A stretch of 60,225 nt of DNA from Tubiluchus corallicola (GCA_030141605.1 JAQGDQ010001133.1:1-60225); one strand, 5' to 3'. Shown: positions 1-12,165, counted from the stretch's first letter. Notes: generated from the sequence alone by a model not told the origin. Numbers and translations are program-made.

Positions 1-178
<178 letters not shown>

Positions 179-179
179 A

Positions 180-940
180 CTTAGAGTAATACCCATTTTT
201 CTCGATTACAGGATGATACTTCAGGCAACTATAAAACGTTTCTGCTGCGTTTAATCACTGAATGAGAATGATACAATGTGATGACATCAGTAGTACTCGT
301 TGAAGTTACGACGTACAAAAAAGATGACTTTACTACAAATTTTATGAAACAGCCTAAAAGACTAAAATATTAAACACGAAATTCGTATTTCTGTTGTTTA
401 TGTTGTTTCAAAACTGTTCGTAATGTAAATCAAAAATGAAGAAAATAAATTATTTTGCATAATCTTGCTTATAGCTCGGTGTGGCACGTTAAGTTAGCAC
501 GTCATCAGCTGATGTTCGATCGGCTGACTCAGCAGTAAAGATGTAATGATTAATATTTATGCTCAGAAGCTCATGGCGCATTAAGTCGTTAAACAAGAGG
601 ATTTCGTGGCCCGCACCTCGGGCAGATGAGGAACTGACTTGAAAGAGTGGGCTGGCATTACTATCCTTACTATATCTTTTGTATACCATGCCGTGTTAGA
701 TCTTTAATAAATATGTAGTTTATTAAATAAAGTCTTGATAGTTTGCCATGCCCATCGCGGCTGTTTAGCACGCAATCTTCACGACAAACAACAACAACCA
801 GTAAGCAGCTATAACCATTATAATAAACAGACTAACTCATCAGAAGCAGCAATTATTTTACTCTAGCTGTGTTTTGGTCGCTTTGTCTGTGCGCCCTCAT
901 TGAAAACAGCGAATTGCAAAACGTGTTTCATCCAAGGTCA
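180..940. other. Unannotated AT-rich sequence
   Basis: Unique-looking AT-rich DNA. Open frames here are short, with no recognisable domain and no coherent splice context. I see no gene. Confidence 0.5.
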
Positions 941-942
941 GT

Positions 943-1285
943 GGCTGCTCGTGTATTAGTACCGTGGCACTGCAGCACACCCTGTTTTAACTCAGTATTA
1001 TCGGTAACATTCAATGTAATAATCTTTTTCTTTAGTTGTTTCTTTATACTTGTGCAGAACCGGAGCTCGTGAGGAAAGTGCAATTTGCTTCACAGCCAAA
1101 GCATGTGCTGTTTGGCTGCTCGTGTATTGGTACCGTGGCACTGCAGCACACCCTGTTTTAACTCAGTATTATCGGTAACATTCATGGTAATAATCTTTTT
1201 CTTTTGTTCTTTCTTTATACTTGTGCAGAACCGGAGCTCGTGAGGAAAGTGCAATTTGCTTCACAGCCAAAGCATGTGGTGTTTG
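943..1285. repeat. Tandem duplication, 171-bp unit, two copies
   Basis: The block starting GGCTGCTCGTGTATT at 943 recurs at 1114 with only a few substitutions and runs to about 1285. Both copies include the stretch ending in GTGCAGAACCGGAGCTCG. No coding function is apparent. Confidence 0.9.
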
Positions 1286-1330
1286 CTGCTCTGCGCACAT
1301 GTCTGAGATCAAACGCTGTACTTTAGCTAG

Positions 1331-1333
<3 letters not shown>

Positions 1334-1361
<28 letters not shown>
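1334..1361. repeat. (CAT)n microsatellite
   Basis: A run of CAT trinucleotides inside a dispersed repeat that recurs inverted near 8.4 kb. The apparent polyhistidine reading is only this microsatellite. Confidence 0.9.
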
Positions 1362-1412
1362 ATTCCCATTACGTCTATTGTAGACATTGGGCAGGCAGAA
1401 TTCTAAAATAAA
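1336..1412 (+). repeat. Dispersed repeat, copy 1
   Basis: The segment running from the CAT tract through GTCTATTGTAGACATTGGGC to TTCTAAAATAAA reappears in opposite orientation at about 8385-8460. Two inverted copies in one window suggest a SINE-like or MITE-like family. Boundaries are approximate. Confidence 0.7.
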
Positions 1413-1902
1413 AGAAATCTGCCATTAAGACAGTGCTGTCGCTAACTGCAGTAACTCGTGTCTCTGTATCGGCATATTCTTGACAATTTAGACAATTCCT
1501 AAGAAAACAATATTTTTTGTTTATTAGTTTATCAAGGTTATGTATTTGTTTGTTTAAAATTACCACTACAACATTAGAATTAAATATGTTTGTTTTGTTT
1601 TACACAGTATTAAAACTATGGCTAAAAATTTCAATTTTGTAGCATCACCACCACCTCTAATTTTAGCTACGAACCGCCACTGGCCCAGATTTCAAGTTTC
1701 AGTTGTGCGATTTTTACTTGCACTTGTCAACGCACTCTCATTGCAAATATTTTATTACAAAACAGGCGTTTCAGCTGTGTGATAGAATTTAGATATCTGC
1801 AGATTTTGCAATGTACTGTTGCAACTGAAGGTTGCATGTCTGACGCATAAGCCTATCATATTTCTGTCAGAAAAAATCGTGTTTGTAAGAGACGATTATT
1901 GG

Positions 1903-3080
1903 CCGTGTGTACACTGTGGTACAGTACATCCAGTTTCAATACTTTATGAGAGCGTGTTTAGGGTATTCGCCGTATGTACGCTGTCGTACAGTACATCCAG
2001 TTTAAATACTTTATGAGAGCGTGTTTAGGGTATTCGCCGTGTGTACACTGTGGTACAGTACATCCAGTTTAAATACTTTATGAGAGCGTGTTTAGGGTAT
2101 TCGCCGTATGTACGCTGTCGTACAGTACATCCAGTTTAAATACTTTATGAGAGCGTGTTTAGGGTATTCGCCGTGTGTACACTGTGGTACAGTACTTCCA
2201 GTTTAAATACTTTATGAGAGCGTGTTTAGGGTATTCGCCGTGTGTACACTGTCGTACAGTGCTTCCAGTTTAAATACTTTATGAGAGCATGTTTAGGGTA
2301 TTCGCCGTGTGTGCACTGTGGTACAGTACTTCCAGTTTAAATACTCCATGAGAGCGTGTTTAGGGTATTCGCCGTGTGTACACTGTTGTACGGTACTTCC
2401 AGTTTAAATACTCCATGAGAGCGTGTTTAGGGTATTCGCAATACGTACACTGTCGTACAGTACTTCCAGTTTAAATACTTTATGAGAGCATGTTTAGGGT
2501 ATTCGCCGTGTGTACACTGTGGTACAGTGCTTCAAGTTTAAATACTTAATGAGAGCGTGTTTAGGGTATTCGCAATGCGTACACTGTCGTACAGTACTTC
2601 CAGTTTAAATACTTTATGAGAGCGTGTTTAGGGTATTCGCCGTGTGTACGCTGTGGTACAATACTGCCAGTTTAAATACTTTATGAGAGCGTGTTTAGGG
2701 TATTCGCCGTATGTACACTGTTGTACAGTACTTCCAGTTTAAATACTTTATGAGAGCGTGTTTAGGGTATTCGCCGTATGTACACTGTTGTACAGTACTT
2801 CCAGTTTAAATACTTTATGAGAGCGTGTTTAGGGTATTCGCCGTATGTACACTGTTGTACAGTACTTTCAGTTTAAATACTTTATGAGAGCGTGTTTAGG
2901 GTATTCGCCGTGTGTACACTGTGGTACAGTACTTCCAGTTTAAATACTTTATGAGAGCGTGTTTAGGGTATTCGCCGTCTGTACACTGTCATACAGTGCT
3001 TCCAGTTTATATACTTTATGAGAGCGTGTTTAGGGTATTCGCCGTCTGTACACTGTGGTACAGTACTTCCTCCAGTTTCA
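1903..3080. repeat. 67-bp minisatellite, about 17 copies
   Basis: A 67-bp unit, containing GTACAGTACTTCCAG and GAGAGCGTGTTTAGGG, repeats head to tail. Unit starts at 1921, 1988 and 2055 give the period directly. Each unit carries an ACTGT / ACAGT inverted pair, a possible small hairpin. The period is not a multiple of three, so short ORFs across it are artefacts. Confidence 0.96.
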
Positions 3081-3319
3081 CGCATAACTTTTATCGATTT
3101 TCTGATTGTCTAAAACCATTTATCGGTGGCGAGTTTAGTTACTAATGATTATTATAAAGGAATACGCTTCATGGTAATAATAATAGCATCCCGTCTGTGA
3201 TTCACACAGTAACATCAATTGAAATTCGTTACATAATATTGAAAAACCTGCTAAATTCGGAATGTGTTTTTAACATTGCTTTATGTTTGCTTATATTTGT
3301 TCTTCAAACGGATATCGCA

Positions 3320-3325
3320 TTTATT
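3320..3325 (-). terminator. AATAAA polyadenylation signal for the protease homologue
   Basis: An AATAAA hexamer on the minus strand about 125 bases past the stop codon of the S1 gene. It is the nearest canonical signal I see; its use is inferred. Confidence 0.55.
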
Positions 3326-3449
3326 ACTAAACTAAATTTTCAATACAGTAAAGAAAACGAATTCATAAAAATAGGTAAACTACATAATAGAGAAAAAACA
3401 ACTTATACATATTGTGTTATGCAAACAAGTAGAGGTGTCATGTGACGTT

Positions 3450-6400
3450 TCAGTGATGTGGGAATTTATCCTTTTCAGCTTTAGCTTGTGTTTCTTCAAT
3501 CCAGTCCAGGTGGGGACCAATTTTTGTAGCAAGTGTGTGTATATTCTCCTTTTTTGTTGAGTTTTGAGAACCGATCATTATTCCTATTACTTCTTTCGTG
3601 TACGGAAAGATAATTGGACCACCAGCGTCTCCCTAAACAACAAGTAGTAATTAGGTACATACTCTCATATAACGAACCCACGAGCATACACACGCATGAA
3701 TGGTGAAACTAAATAGCTCAACTTAAAGAAAGGTACCAAAAGCTGAAATTAAAGTTTGGAACAATCTCTGAATACAGCACGTACAATTCGCAATACGTTA
3801 GGAGATTACAACCCGTTTAGACAAGACGAGGCGTTTAGGAAGCTATGCGTGGTAATTCACTCAAATAAATTTGCACCCACATTGAACACGGGCACAGAAA
3901 GTGTATCCTTCATGAACGACCCACATTGAACACGGGCACAGAAAGTGTATCCCTCGTGAACGACAGGATGATTTTTCGCATAATAACTCATTTTCAAGTC
4001 CGATAAAAAGTAAATATTTTAAGAAGGAGTCCGCGAGAGCACCATGCAGAGGGTGACACATGAGGGGTGACTATTGATGACCAACTATTGATGACACCAT
4101 AATTTCCAGTAGCAAACATATTTCACCAGCGCATTGCAGTAAGGTGCTGCTGTAATATGTTCAGCAAGTTTTAAGACAAAAATTTAAACTTTAACACGTT
4201 TAACGTGCGTAGTTCGTCACAAACTAATACATCTGACTTGAGAGGCACACCACTTTTATTATTTAATTTTAATACTGATAAATGGAGCAGATAATCTCTT
4301 ACTATCAAAGTTTTAGTTCTTAGTTCACCATTGCGAACATCTGACTATATAAATAAACCTAAACTAAAAAAACACACACTTATCCATACTTACAGCGCCT
4401 GGGTAAACACCAGGGCTATACATGCAGAGCCAGTATCTTCTGTCAATTTGTTTGCAAACCTTTGTTGAACCGGAAACTCGAATCGATCCCTTGCGTAAGT
4501 CATTGATGGACTTGGAATTATCCCATGCCTTTTCTGCACCACAAAACGCAAACTTTGAACAATATTATACTAAAATGATAAAATGGTAACAAATGATTGT
4601 AAACTCATTATCTTGTGTTGTCTTTATCTCAATAACTGCTGAATAAAAACATTTTATGTCGGCTGCTGAATATTAAATGTCGGCGTTTCGTTGGACATGT
4701 TTAGCAGAAAGACTAAGGTTTGCCCTGCGTCCGCACAGACACGCACAGACACAGACTTTTCTGTCTGGACGTTTTACGTCTGCAAAAGCTGTTTCCACTG
4801 CAGCTTCTGTACTCATCCCATACTATATGTAATAAAGGCGGGAATTTTTTCCAGAAATTCTTGGCATGAGACTTTCTAGAAGAAATGAGACATTATTTTG
4901 CTGTGGTGGTTAGAGAAAAAGGCAAGTAGGCGATACAGGAAGTTTTTGGATTGACCGAGTTTTTGAAAACCATGAACACCAAGACGAATTGTAACAAGTC
5001 GTAACGGATGAAGAAAAGTGCCCAAGTTGTTGGAGAATACAACCTGCAGCCTTCCGAATTTTATTCGAAATGTTCGGCAGTGTATTTCTTCTGCCAGCAC
5101 GTTGGTCACGTGATGTTACGTCAGGGTAAATGCAGCCAACAACGAATTGCGAATTAACTTACCTTAGCATGAAATTGTTATTTAAATTTTGATAATAATT
5201 ATTATTATTAGATATATACCATGCATACATGTTGATATCTAATTGTAATTGTTAATGAGAATTGCAATAAAAATTTAGGTAGCGCACAGAGATTTCATGA
5301 ATTACTCTATTTTTACTGTTGGTTCAGTGCCCTGGGAGCAGGAAAGTACTGGTCTACTTTAACTTGGTTATTTTTCATTTATTTTGCTAGAGAAGCCAAA
5401 TTGTCGTAGTTTCAATGAAATCTCGTGCAAAACTTTATTTTGCACACCCATATATTGCATATTTACAAAATTCTTTCCAGCATTTCAGTGAATACAAAGG
5501 TATAAAATTTCAGTATTCGTAATTAAAAATATAATAGTTAAATGTATATTAACATAATGAATAAGATAAGGAATAATTTATTTAGAGACATACGCGGGTC
5601 AATTTCACCCCATCCTACAAAAGTAACCCTCTGATTGACGTAATCAAGATACGGACAGCGTGCTAGTTTAGCAGGTTGAATATCGTCATCAAACTCAACT
5701 TTGGTATCTATTCGCACAAGACCAATATCAATATTCTTATTAGGGTATAGTGTGGTAACGGTTCCATTCTGTGGCTTATAATTAGGATGTTTCTTGGTCC
5801 AATACACCTAAAAGAATAGCAGAGAGTATTAATTCTAGCGTACATGTTCCAAGCAGCATGATTTACAATGGTGAATGCAAAATACAAGGGTAACAATGTA
5901 AAATTGAAACATACCCAACGTTTCTCCTTTGGCTGATCTAGTTTGTTGCTTCCAAAGTGTATTGTACTATCAGTCCCAGTCTCTATTCTGTGTAATAAAC
6001 ACACATTGAATTTAATAAATCGATGCATAATTGCACAAGAATTCATTCCTAGACGTCAGGGCAAAAGGTGCTTTCTAATATAACACTGAAAGCCAGTAAT
6101 CAGCCTTTCATGGTAAAACAATTTTAAGCAAGGAAAATAATCATAAGAAGAATCAAATCTAGAATTGTTAGATTGCTTATAATTATACCAACACAGAAAA
6201 TAAATATATGCATAGACATTAGATGAGAGAAAGTGATTTTCCTGACAGTTACATAATTTGTACTAATAATGTTGTAAAACTAGTTGTTCGATACTGGGGA
6301 TACTTCCCCAGGGCCTCACCCTTCAGGGGGGGGGGGGGGGTGCTCGCGCCAAGGTAAATTTTTTTTGCTTTATGCGAACATACTGCCTCCTCTCTCTCTC

Positions 6401-9400
6401 TCTCTCTCTCTTGCCGCACGCGTGCCGTTTGCCAGTATTGACAAGTATTAAGGACTGGTCTTGAGAATAAAGCAAGTTTTCTTTTAATTGTTCTTTCCTT
6501 TAACAACTGTATAACTCCATATTTTCTCTTCGAAAATGCTTCTCCGGCGTTCTAGCAGTTCAAAAATTTTTTGGGCGTCAACCATGGTAGCGGCCGCCCC
6601 ACCCGATGGGGCCTCACACGCCCCACTTGCCCGGGCCCCGCCTAGACTGAAATAGGCCCTGGTTGTTCGTTTGTTGCAGTCTCTTTTTTGTCGAAGTATA
6701 GAAATGTTAAACTCGTAGATCAGGTGCAATCACTTTACTGAAGTACGAAATATCCATAATAATAACGTAAAGGAGTGAACAGCTAAAGCAAGAGCATTAC
6801 ACGCAGATAAAACAAAACTGTCAACAACTAGTCACAAGTCACAAATCTTAACTCTAACTAACTCCTGCAGCGTTCTGACGATGTTAACATTCACATTTCC
6901 TGAGTTATTATTGGAAGGTCTAGTTTTACGTCTAACCTCAATTCTACAACATGAGTAATATTTCATGTTTGGTATTATCTCTTTGGATTACAGCGTTAAT
7001 TGTAAGCGCCCAAACGCCCATCAGCGCATAAGGAAAAGTTTTGTACTTATCGTTTAATGTGTAAAGAGTTACTTATGGCTCATAATCGTTAAGACACTAA
7101 ATCCCTGATCGAACTTGATATATTCACACTGTAAGGTTCACTGCAGGAGTCAGCTTGATAACTCGAGGGACAAAGATCTATGCTCACAACGCAATATTTC
7201 GTGGTTACAGTTGTGTGGGACATTATCATAGCCCTATCAACTGAACCTAAGCTCTCGGAGTCAGGCAATTGAACGAGTGCCAAAATAAGTTGCCTTTAAG
7301 CAATCAGTGGTGTGAGTAATACATTCGATTAATTGAAAAGTTAATCAAGGTTGTTTGTATAGAATAAACAAGCGACATCTAGTTTTGCGCCTAACCTCAA
7401 TTCTATTCTTAGTAATGTCTTCTACTGACTTGCTTCATCTGCTGAATTGTTAGTCAATGGTCAGCAACTATTCTTAGTATATTTACTTCACAACAGTTAG
7501 CTTAACACTGATTGGTTGCTTGCATGACAGTGACGGTTATCTGTCAAGCATCGTTACGCCATCTAGCTCCGCCCACGAAGGACCGTTATGTGTCAATCAC
7601 TGTGAAGTCATTTTGCTCTGCTTAATGGTCAGCATCGACTCGCCGTTGGTCAGTAGCATTGCATGATTCCCATATGAGCTGAAGCAATGTAATCTGATCT
7701 AGAAGTGTGCTTATGGGAATGCGGAAGTGTCTACATATTTGTGGTAACATCATATTGCATACGGACAGTGTTTTATATTTCTAACTTGTAAAACCATTAA
7801 TTCAGCAATATAAATTTTATGAGAATCAACAAATTTAAAATATTTAAAAAAATTTAATAAATCTGAACATTTAGCAATTATTAATCATATTACTGACCAA
7901 ACGTAATCAATGCTTCGGTCACTAATCTCATAATGTGCTTATTGCAACTATATAATACCCATCGAAAGAGTAATAATGACAAACTGTTATCGATGATAAA
8001 ACTAATAGTAGTCTAAGCAGCAATAAAAGTGTGTAGTATATTACGATAACAAATGAGATTCTTTGAAAATACATAAATTAAAATTCTATAAATTTTATAA
8101 CTCAAGACCGGAATAGTAAAAATTAGCAAGACGATGAAGATCCAGTAAAAACAGCATGACTACACAAACTTAAAAAAACTAGATAAAAGCAAAACCTATT
8201 AACATTGCGGATTGATGACATACAGTTAGAAAAGGCGCAGAACAAAAAAAAACTCATACATTTTAGCTGTGGAACCAGTAAAAGTTATCTAAGGGATGAC
8301 ACTGAAACCCCTGCTGTAGTAATATTTAGTTTCTTACTGGATTACTGCTGTGTTTACCTGTTTTGGGGGTGGGCGGTGGTGGAGATTTATTTTAGAATTC
8401 TGTCAGCCCAATGTCTACAATAGACCTATTGGGATGATGACGATGATGAAGGGATGACGTAAGGCAAAATTATTTCTGATACATTTCATTTTACTTACAC
8501 ATCAATGCAATGTGCAGCAGTCAAAACCCACTTGTCGTTGAGGAGTATTCCTCCACACATAAAATTTAGTGTGAAAATCTTTTGTCCGATGAGTACTCTT
8601 TTTTTCTTATGGAGTGAAACCTGTTTAACGAATATGTACGATTTTAGGTATCCTGTAATTTGTACGAAGAGCATATTCAAAAAGTGGACAAAAATAAGCC
8701 ATAGTCTTGGTATGTATCAGTTAGTAAAATCTAGTAACTATAATAATGGGAAAGATATGACGAGCAAATGTTAACCCTTTCATACCCCTGTATCCCGTGG
8801 GATACGAGAATATTTTCTGCCGTTAAAATTATTAAAATTTTAAAACTGACAGTTATTTGATCTGTTAATAGTTATTTTGATTCAAGCAAATAACAATAGA
8901 CTAAAAATGGTGATAAAATGGCAAACTAGAAAATCTACATAGCATAAAAAACTGCGCAAGGTACAGTACTTTAGAGACGACTTTGTACAGATCAGCATAG
9001 CATGCATACTAAATGTGTTAAATACTTTAAAAAATTATCAGCAGTTGCAAAATGAAGCACATTTTATGCTTCCATTGAATCCCAGTGTATCCCGTGGGAT
9101 ACAGGCTATATTTAGCACGCGGGCACAGGTAGAAAAAATAATTATTATGTGTAAACAAGATGGACATACTGAACAAAAGTACTAAGCCAATATAAATTTT
9201 CTTATTTAAAATAATTTGGGACTGAAAGGGTTAACAAACTATTCTTTCCTCGGAAATGTAAACTAATGACAGTGGTACTTAAAAATCAGACATTGGAAGA
9301 CAATAAGCGACGATTGGTGCAAATTTACATTATTTTGTTTGGAATAAAATATTTTTGACTAATAAATCTCTTTTCGCTAAAAATAATAAGCCTCTTTACC

Positions 9401-9823
9401 ATGTAAGGAAATTTTCTACCAACTACTTCTTCACCTCCAATAATTCTGGGTTCTGGTAGAAGTAATCCTGCAAGCAATGTAATATAATCGTATTGAATCA
9501 TATAAATCAGAAAATTAATCTTAATATCAGTAGAAGAATCAAAATTATAAATGTCAGACATTCAAAAGATCTTGCTGCTCGATGATTTAACTAAAGAAAA
9601 TGCATACGAAATGTCAAAACCTCAGGCAACATAATATATAGTTTTACTAACCATCATCAGCTGAACGTCTGACAATTCCATGATGAGGTATTGCTCTGTT
9701 GCTCGAGTTTAGTATTACTGTATCTTTCAAATTTTGGGAGACTTCATCTTTTGGCTGACGTATTTCATACCACGAACACATTATATAGAGCAAAATAGAT
9801 GTAATCGCTACTTTGTAAATCAT
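3450..9823 (-). CDS. Secreted S1-family serine protease homologue (catalytic Ser to Ala)
   Basis: Seven coding exons: 9823-9652, 9467-9400, 8620-8499, 5987-5915, 5807-5594, 4533-4394 and 3632-3450. All junctions are GT-AG, phases agree, and the total is 972 nt (323 aa). The ATG at 9823 follows an in-frame TAA. Residues 1 to about 18 form a hydrophobic signal peptide, then comes a propeptide ending PEPR(65), then IIGG (66-69), the usual activation site. His is present in LTAAHC (H117), Asp in NIDIGLV (D172), and there is a GWGE motif. At the nucleophile the sequence is GDAGGP, with Ala266 encoded by GCT at 3626-3624. The two cysteines that normally pair around the active-site loop (chymotrypsin 191-220) are also absent. 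The fold should be extracellular but proteolytically inactive, as in known S1 pseudoproteases that act as cofactors or binders. The actual role is unknown. Confidence 0.93.
3876..3963. repeat. Short tandem duplication in the last protease intron
   Basis: Two adjacent copies (period 44) of a segment with CCCACATTGAACACGGGCAC. It lies in the intron between protease exons 6 and 7 and has no coding role. Confidence 0.85.
6291..6661. mobile_element. hAT-like MITE in protease intron 3
   Basis: The 8-bp word GTTGTTCG lies at 6283-6290 and again at 6662-6669, as expected for a hAT target duplication. The right end reads AGGCCCTG, and CAGGGCCT occurs in inverse orientation at 6309-6316, 18 bp inside the left duplication. 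Those 18 bp include CTGGGG/CCCCAG, a small hairpin. The interior has a poly-G run and GC-rich patches unlike the surrounding intron. No transposase is visible. The left boundary is less certain than the right. Confidence 0.65.
6700..8380. other. Remainder of protease intron 3
   Basis: AT-rich intronic DNA. A phrase CTAACCTCAATTCTA near 6935 recurs near 7395. I found no exon, no consistent ORF and no further bounded element. Confidence 0.5.
8385..8460 (-). repeat. Dispersed repeat, copy 2 (inverted)
   Basis: Reverse complement of the repeat at 1336-1412, sharing GCCCAATGTCTACAATAGAC and TTTATTTTAGAATTCTG. It lies just outside protease exon 3. Confidence 0.7.
8775..9230. mobile_element. piggyBac-like MITE in protease intron 2
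   Basis: The element is bounded by TTAA on both sides (8771-8774 and 9231-9234). It begins CCCTTTCA and ends TGAAAGGG, matching the TTAA target and CCC...GGG ends of piggyBac elements. Two copies of the near-palindrome GTATCCCGTGGGATAC lie near 8790 and 9090, plausible transposase-binding sites. Bases 8961-9065 closely match 23030-23110, next to a transposase-like ORF start, so this looks like an internally deleted derivative. There is no coding capacity of its own. Confidence 0.88.
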
Positions 9824-9829
9824 TTCTAC

Positions 9830-10547
9830 TTTTTACGCCTTCAAAGAAAACAATTATTTCTGTTAACCCAGTTGCTAAGCAACAGAACTAAATGTTCAGG
9901 TATGAGGTTTCCAAGGAAGGGTTTATGTCGAATTTTAATTGTGATGCAAACAAAACCAAGACAATTATCGTCAAAAGTGTTGAGGAGGTAAAGATAATCA
10001 GTAAAATAGAACCTAGAATTTCAGCAATAGAATTCATTTTCCCTTTCAGATTCTGTTAGCATAGTTTCAGGTGCAATGAACAAAGGTTAGCCAAAATCGG
10101 TGATTAACTCTTTTGAGACATGCAAGATGGCGCCTGCCTGTGCCAAAAATGTGTTATAAAGATTACCTGAAAAACAACATGTTATATATCTAGAAAACAA
10201 CACGTTACAACGTGAACAAATTCTTGATATAAAAGGCAATTTAGAATGAAAGTGGATTGAAAGTGCAAGTTATTAATCAGAGTATATTTTTATAAGCAGA
10301 CAAAAAAATATAAACTTGGGAATTGAACTTGTTGACTGTTGCTATGATGCTAACTTATCATTTGAACTCTAGCAAAAGTCTACATTTTTAATAAATAAAA
10401 TCTCACATTAAAAACCTATTGATGCTGCTGTCAAAAGGCAAGTCAAAACTCAAACGTGGCATAATGTTTTACTGTCTGCTATTACCAGGCGCAAAAGTAA
10501 CTTGTAACTTGTAACTCAGATTTTCAAGTCGTGTGTTTATTTTCTGT
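9830..10547. promoter_or_regulatory. 5' flank of the protease homologue gene
   Basis: AT-rich DNA directly upstream (on the minus strand) of the ATG at 9823. It must contain any proximal promoter, but I cannot identify a convincing TATA box or initiator. No coding exon is apparent. Confidence 0.35.
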
Positions 10548-10555
10548 TTTTGCAT

Positions 10556-11020
10556 CAGGGGCGGAACTAGGGAGGAGAGAGAGGGGGTCGCCCCCTGTCA
10601 AAATTTGCGCCCCCCACTGCAAAATCGGACAAATATTTTTTTGCAGTGAAAATTGCAGTTCGCACACAATAAACTTGTTGTCGTAACAAAGCTGGTGTGA
10701 CTTTTTGAATTACGTATCGTTCCACATTTCATTTTGACATTATTTCCTGCGTATTATTTTCTTAAAACTTGTGTGTGATAAATTTCTGTAAATAACAATT
10801 TAGTTAGAGGCACATTAATAACGTTAGGTTAACTGAGAGTTAATTTTCTTATTATTGCTCTGTCCGCTATGCCGTCCTACACACGCTAATTATAGGCCTG
10901 CAGGCAGTGTAAAAGGGGTTAAAATTGGCGTAACCATTATTTAACCACTTCGGATACCTCGCCCTCCCAGAAAATATTTGCGCCCCTCCCCCCTGCTTGC
11001 CACATCTAGTTCCGCCCCTG
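10556..11020. mobile_element. hAT-family MITE with perfect ends
   Basis: A 465-bp element starting CAGGGGCGGAACTAG and ending with its exact reverse complement, CTAGTTCCGCCCCTG. It is flanked by identical 8-bp duplications TTTTGCAT at 10548-10555 and 11021-11028. The 8-bp duplication and CAGGGGCGG terminus are typical of the hAT superfamily. The interior has no transposase ORF. The intact ends and duplication suggest fairly recent insertion. Confidence 0.95.
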
Positions 11021-11029
11021 TTTTGCATG

Positions 11030-12165
11030 TCACGCAGGAGGGATTTAGATGAAAATACATTATTCTCGCGAACGCTTTACTAGTTTCATAATATTAATTT
11101 ACTAAAACTATTAGCAGAGTCTAACAAGTGTGGCACCAGCACTCTAAATGCTTTTAGACTTTAGACCATGCAAATGCAAGTGAGGAATCGAGTGAGAAAA
11201 TATATGGCGTTGGATTGATGGATTCACAGGCAAATGGAATCACTTCGTGTCACTCCAACGGTAATCATATTTCTGCACAGTGATCACCACCACGAAGTTC
11301 AAAAACTCTACTATGGCTAGACTCACCATCGCCCCGGTTGTTAAAAAAGTTAATCATTAAAATCCAAATCCATTCGTCTTTAACAAGTAAATCTGTTCTC
11401 TCTATCCATAGAAGGCTGAAACTTTGAAGAAAGAATAATTAAAATGACTGCCAATATCTATAAGGTCCATTTTAAAAGTGCACCATAGTTCCAACAAGTG
11501 CAAACATGGTGTATGTTAACTTTAAAATACGCAGTTAACGTTGAGCCTTATTGTTCTATCACTCCATTGTGACGTCAGCTAGGAAAATAGGACATCTGCT
11601 TACGTTGAACAACAACTAACCCTAACAAACAGCATGACAACTAATTATGTTGCATTTTTGGAATTGACGATTATTCAGAAAATGAATATGAACACTAATC
11701 AAAAATGGAAGAATAATGTAACTAGTAAGAAATCAACTGATTATTTTAGATTCATCTAGCTTGTTCATCATATTTATTCACAGTTTAGTTGGTATTTCAG
11801 GTAGCTTCTTTACATATAGGATGTTGTTAATATTACTGGAGTAATTAGTATATCGCTATATAGATGTTTAAACGTCGCAGCGAGTGTGCAAGACAGATAG
11901 TCACAATTTTGTGTATAAATAAAAGTTTATTAGTGTACTGGAAGAGATTTCGTTGCTAGAAAACTGAGCCAGTGACATGTCTCTGAACTGCTTTTAGAGT
12001 TGTGGGCGAGTTCGATGTAAAAAACGATGTAATGGTTTGAGAACTACTAGAACTTCACCATGACAGGCCAACTGATAGGCGAATAGTCCTGCAATAATGA
12101 GTAACTGAGATTATGAACAGAGAAATGACCTAAAATGAGTATAATTGTTTACTCCATGAAAGATC
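11030..12165. other. Intergenic DNA without recognised features
   Basis: I see no ORF of note, no annexin-like exon on the minus strand and no clear transposon ends. Confidence 0.5.

Noticed and set aside
1221-1406. Small protein with a histidine run
   Set aside because: The histidines come from a (CAT)n tract in a dispersed repeat; there is no start context or conservation.
1819-3145. Tandem-repeat protein across the 67-bp array
   Set aside because: The period is not divisible by three and the frame opens by chance; variants between units ignore codon position.
4876-5109. Minus-strand ORF in protease intron 5
   Set aside because: No family recognised, inside an intron, and no paired ends to define a transposon.
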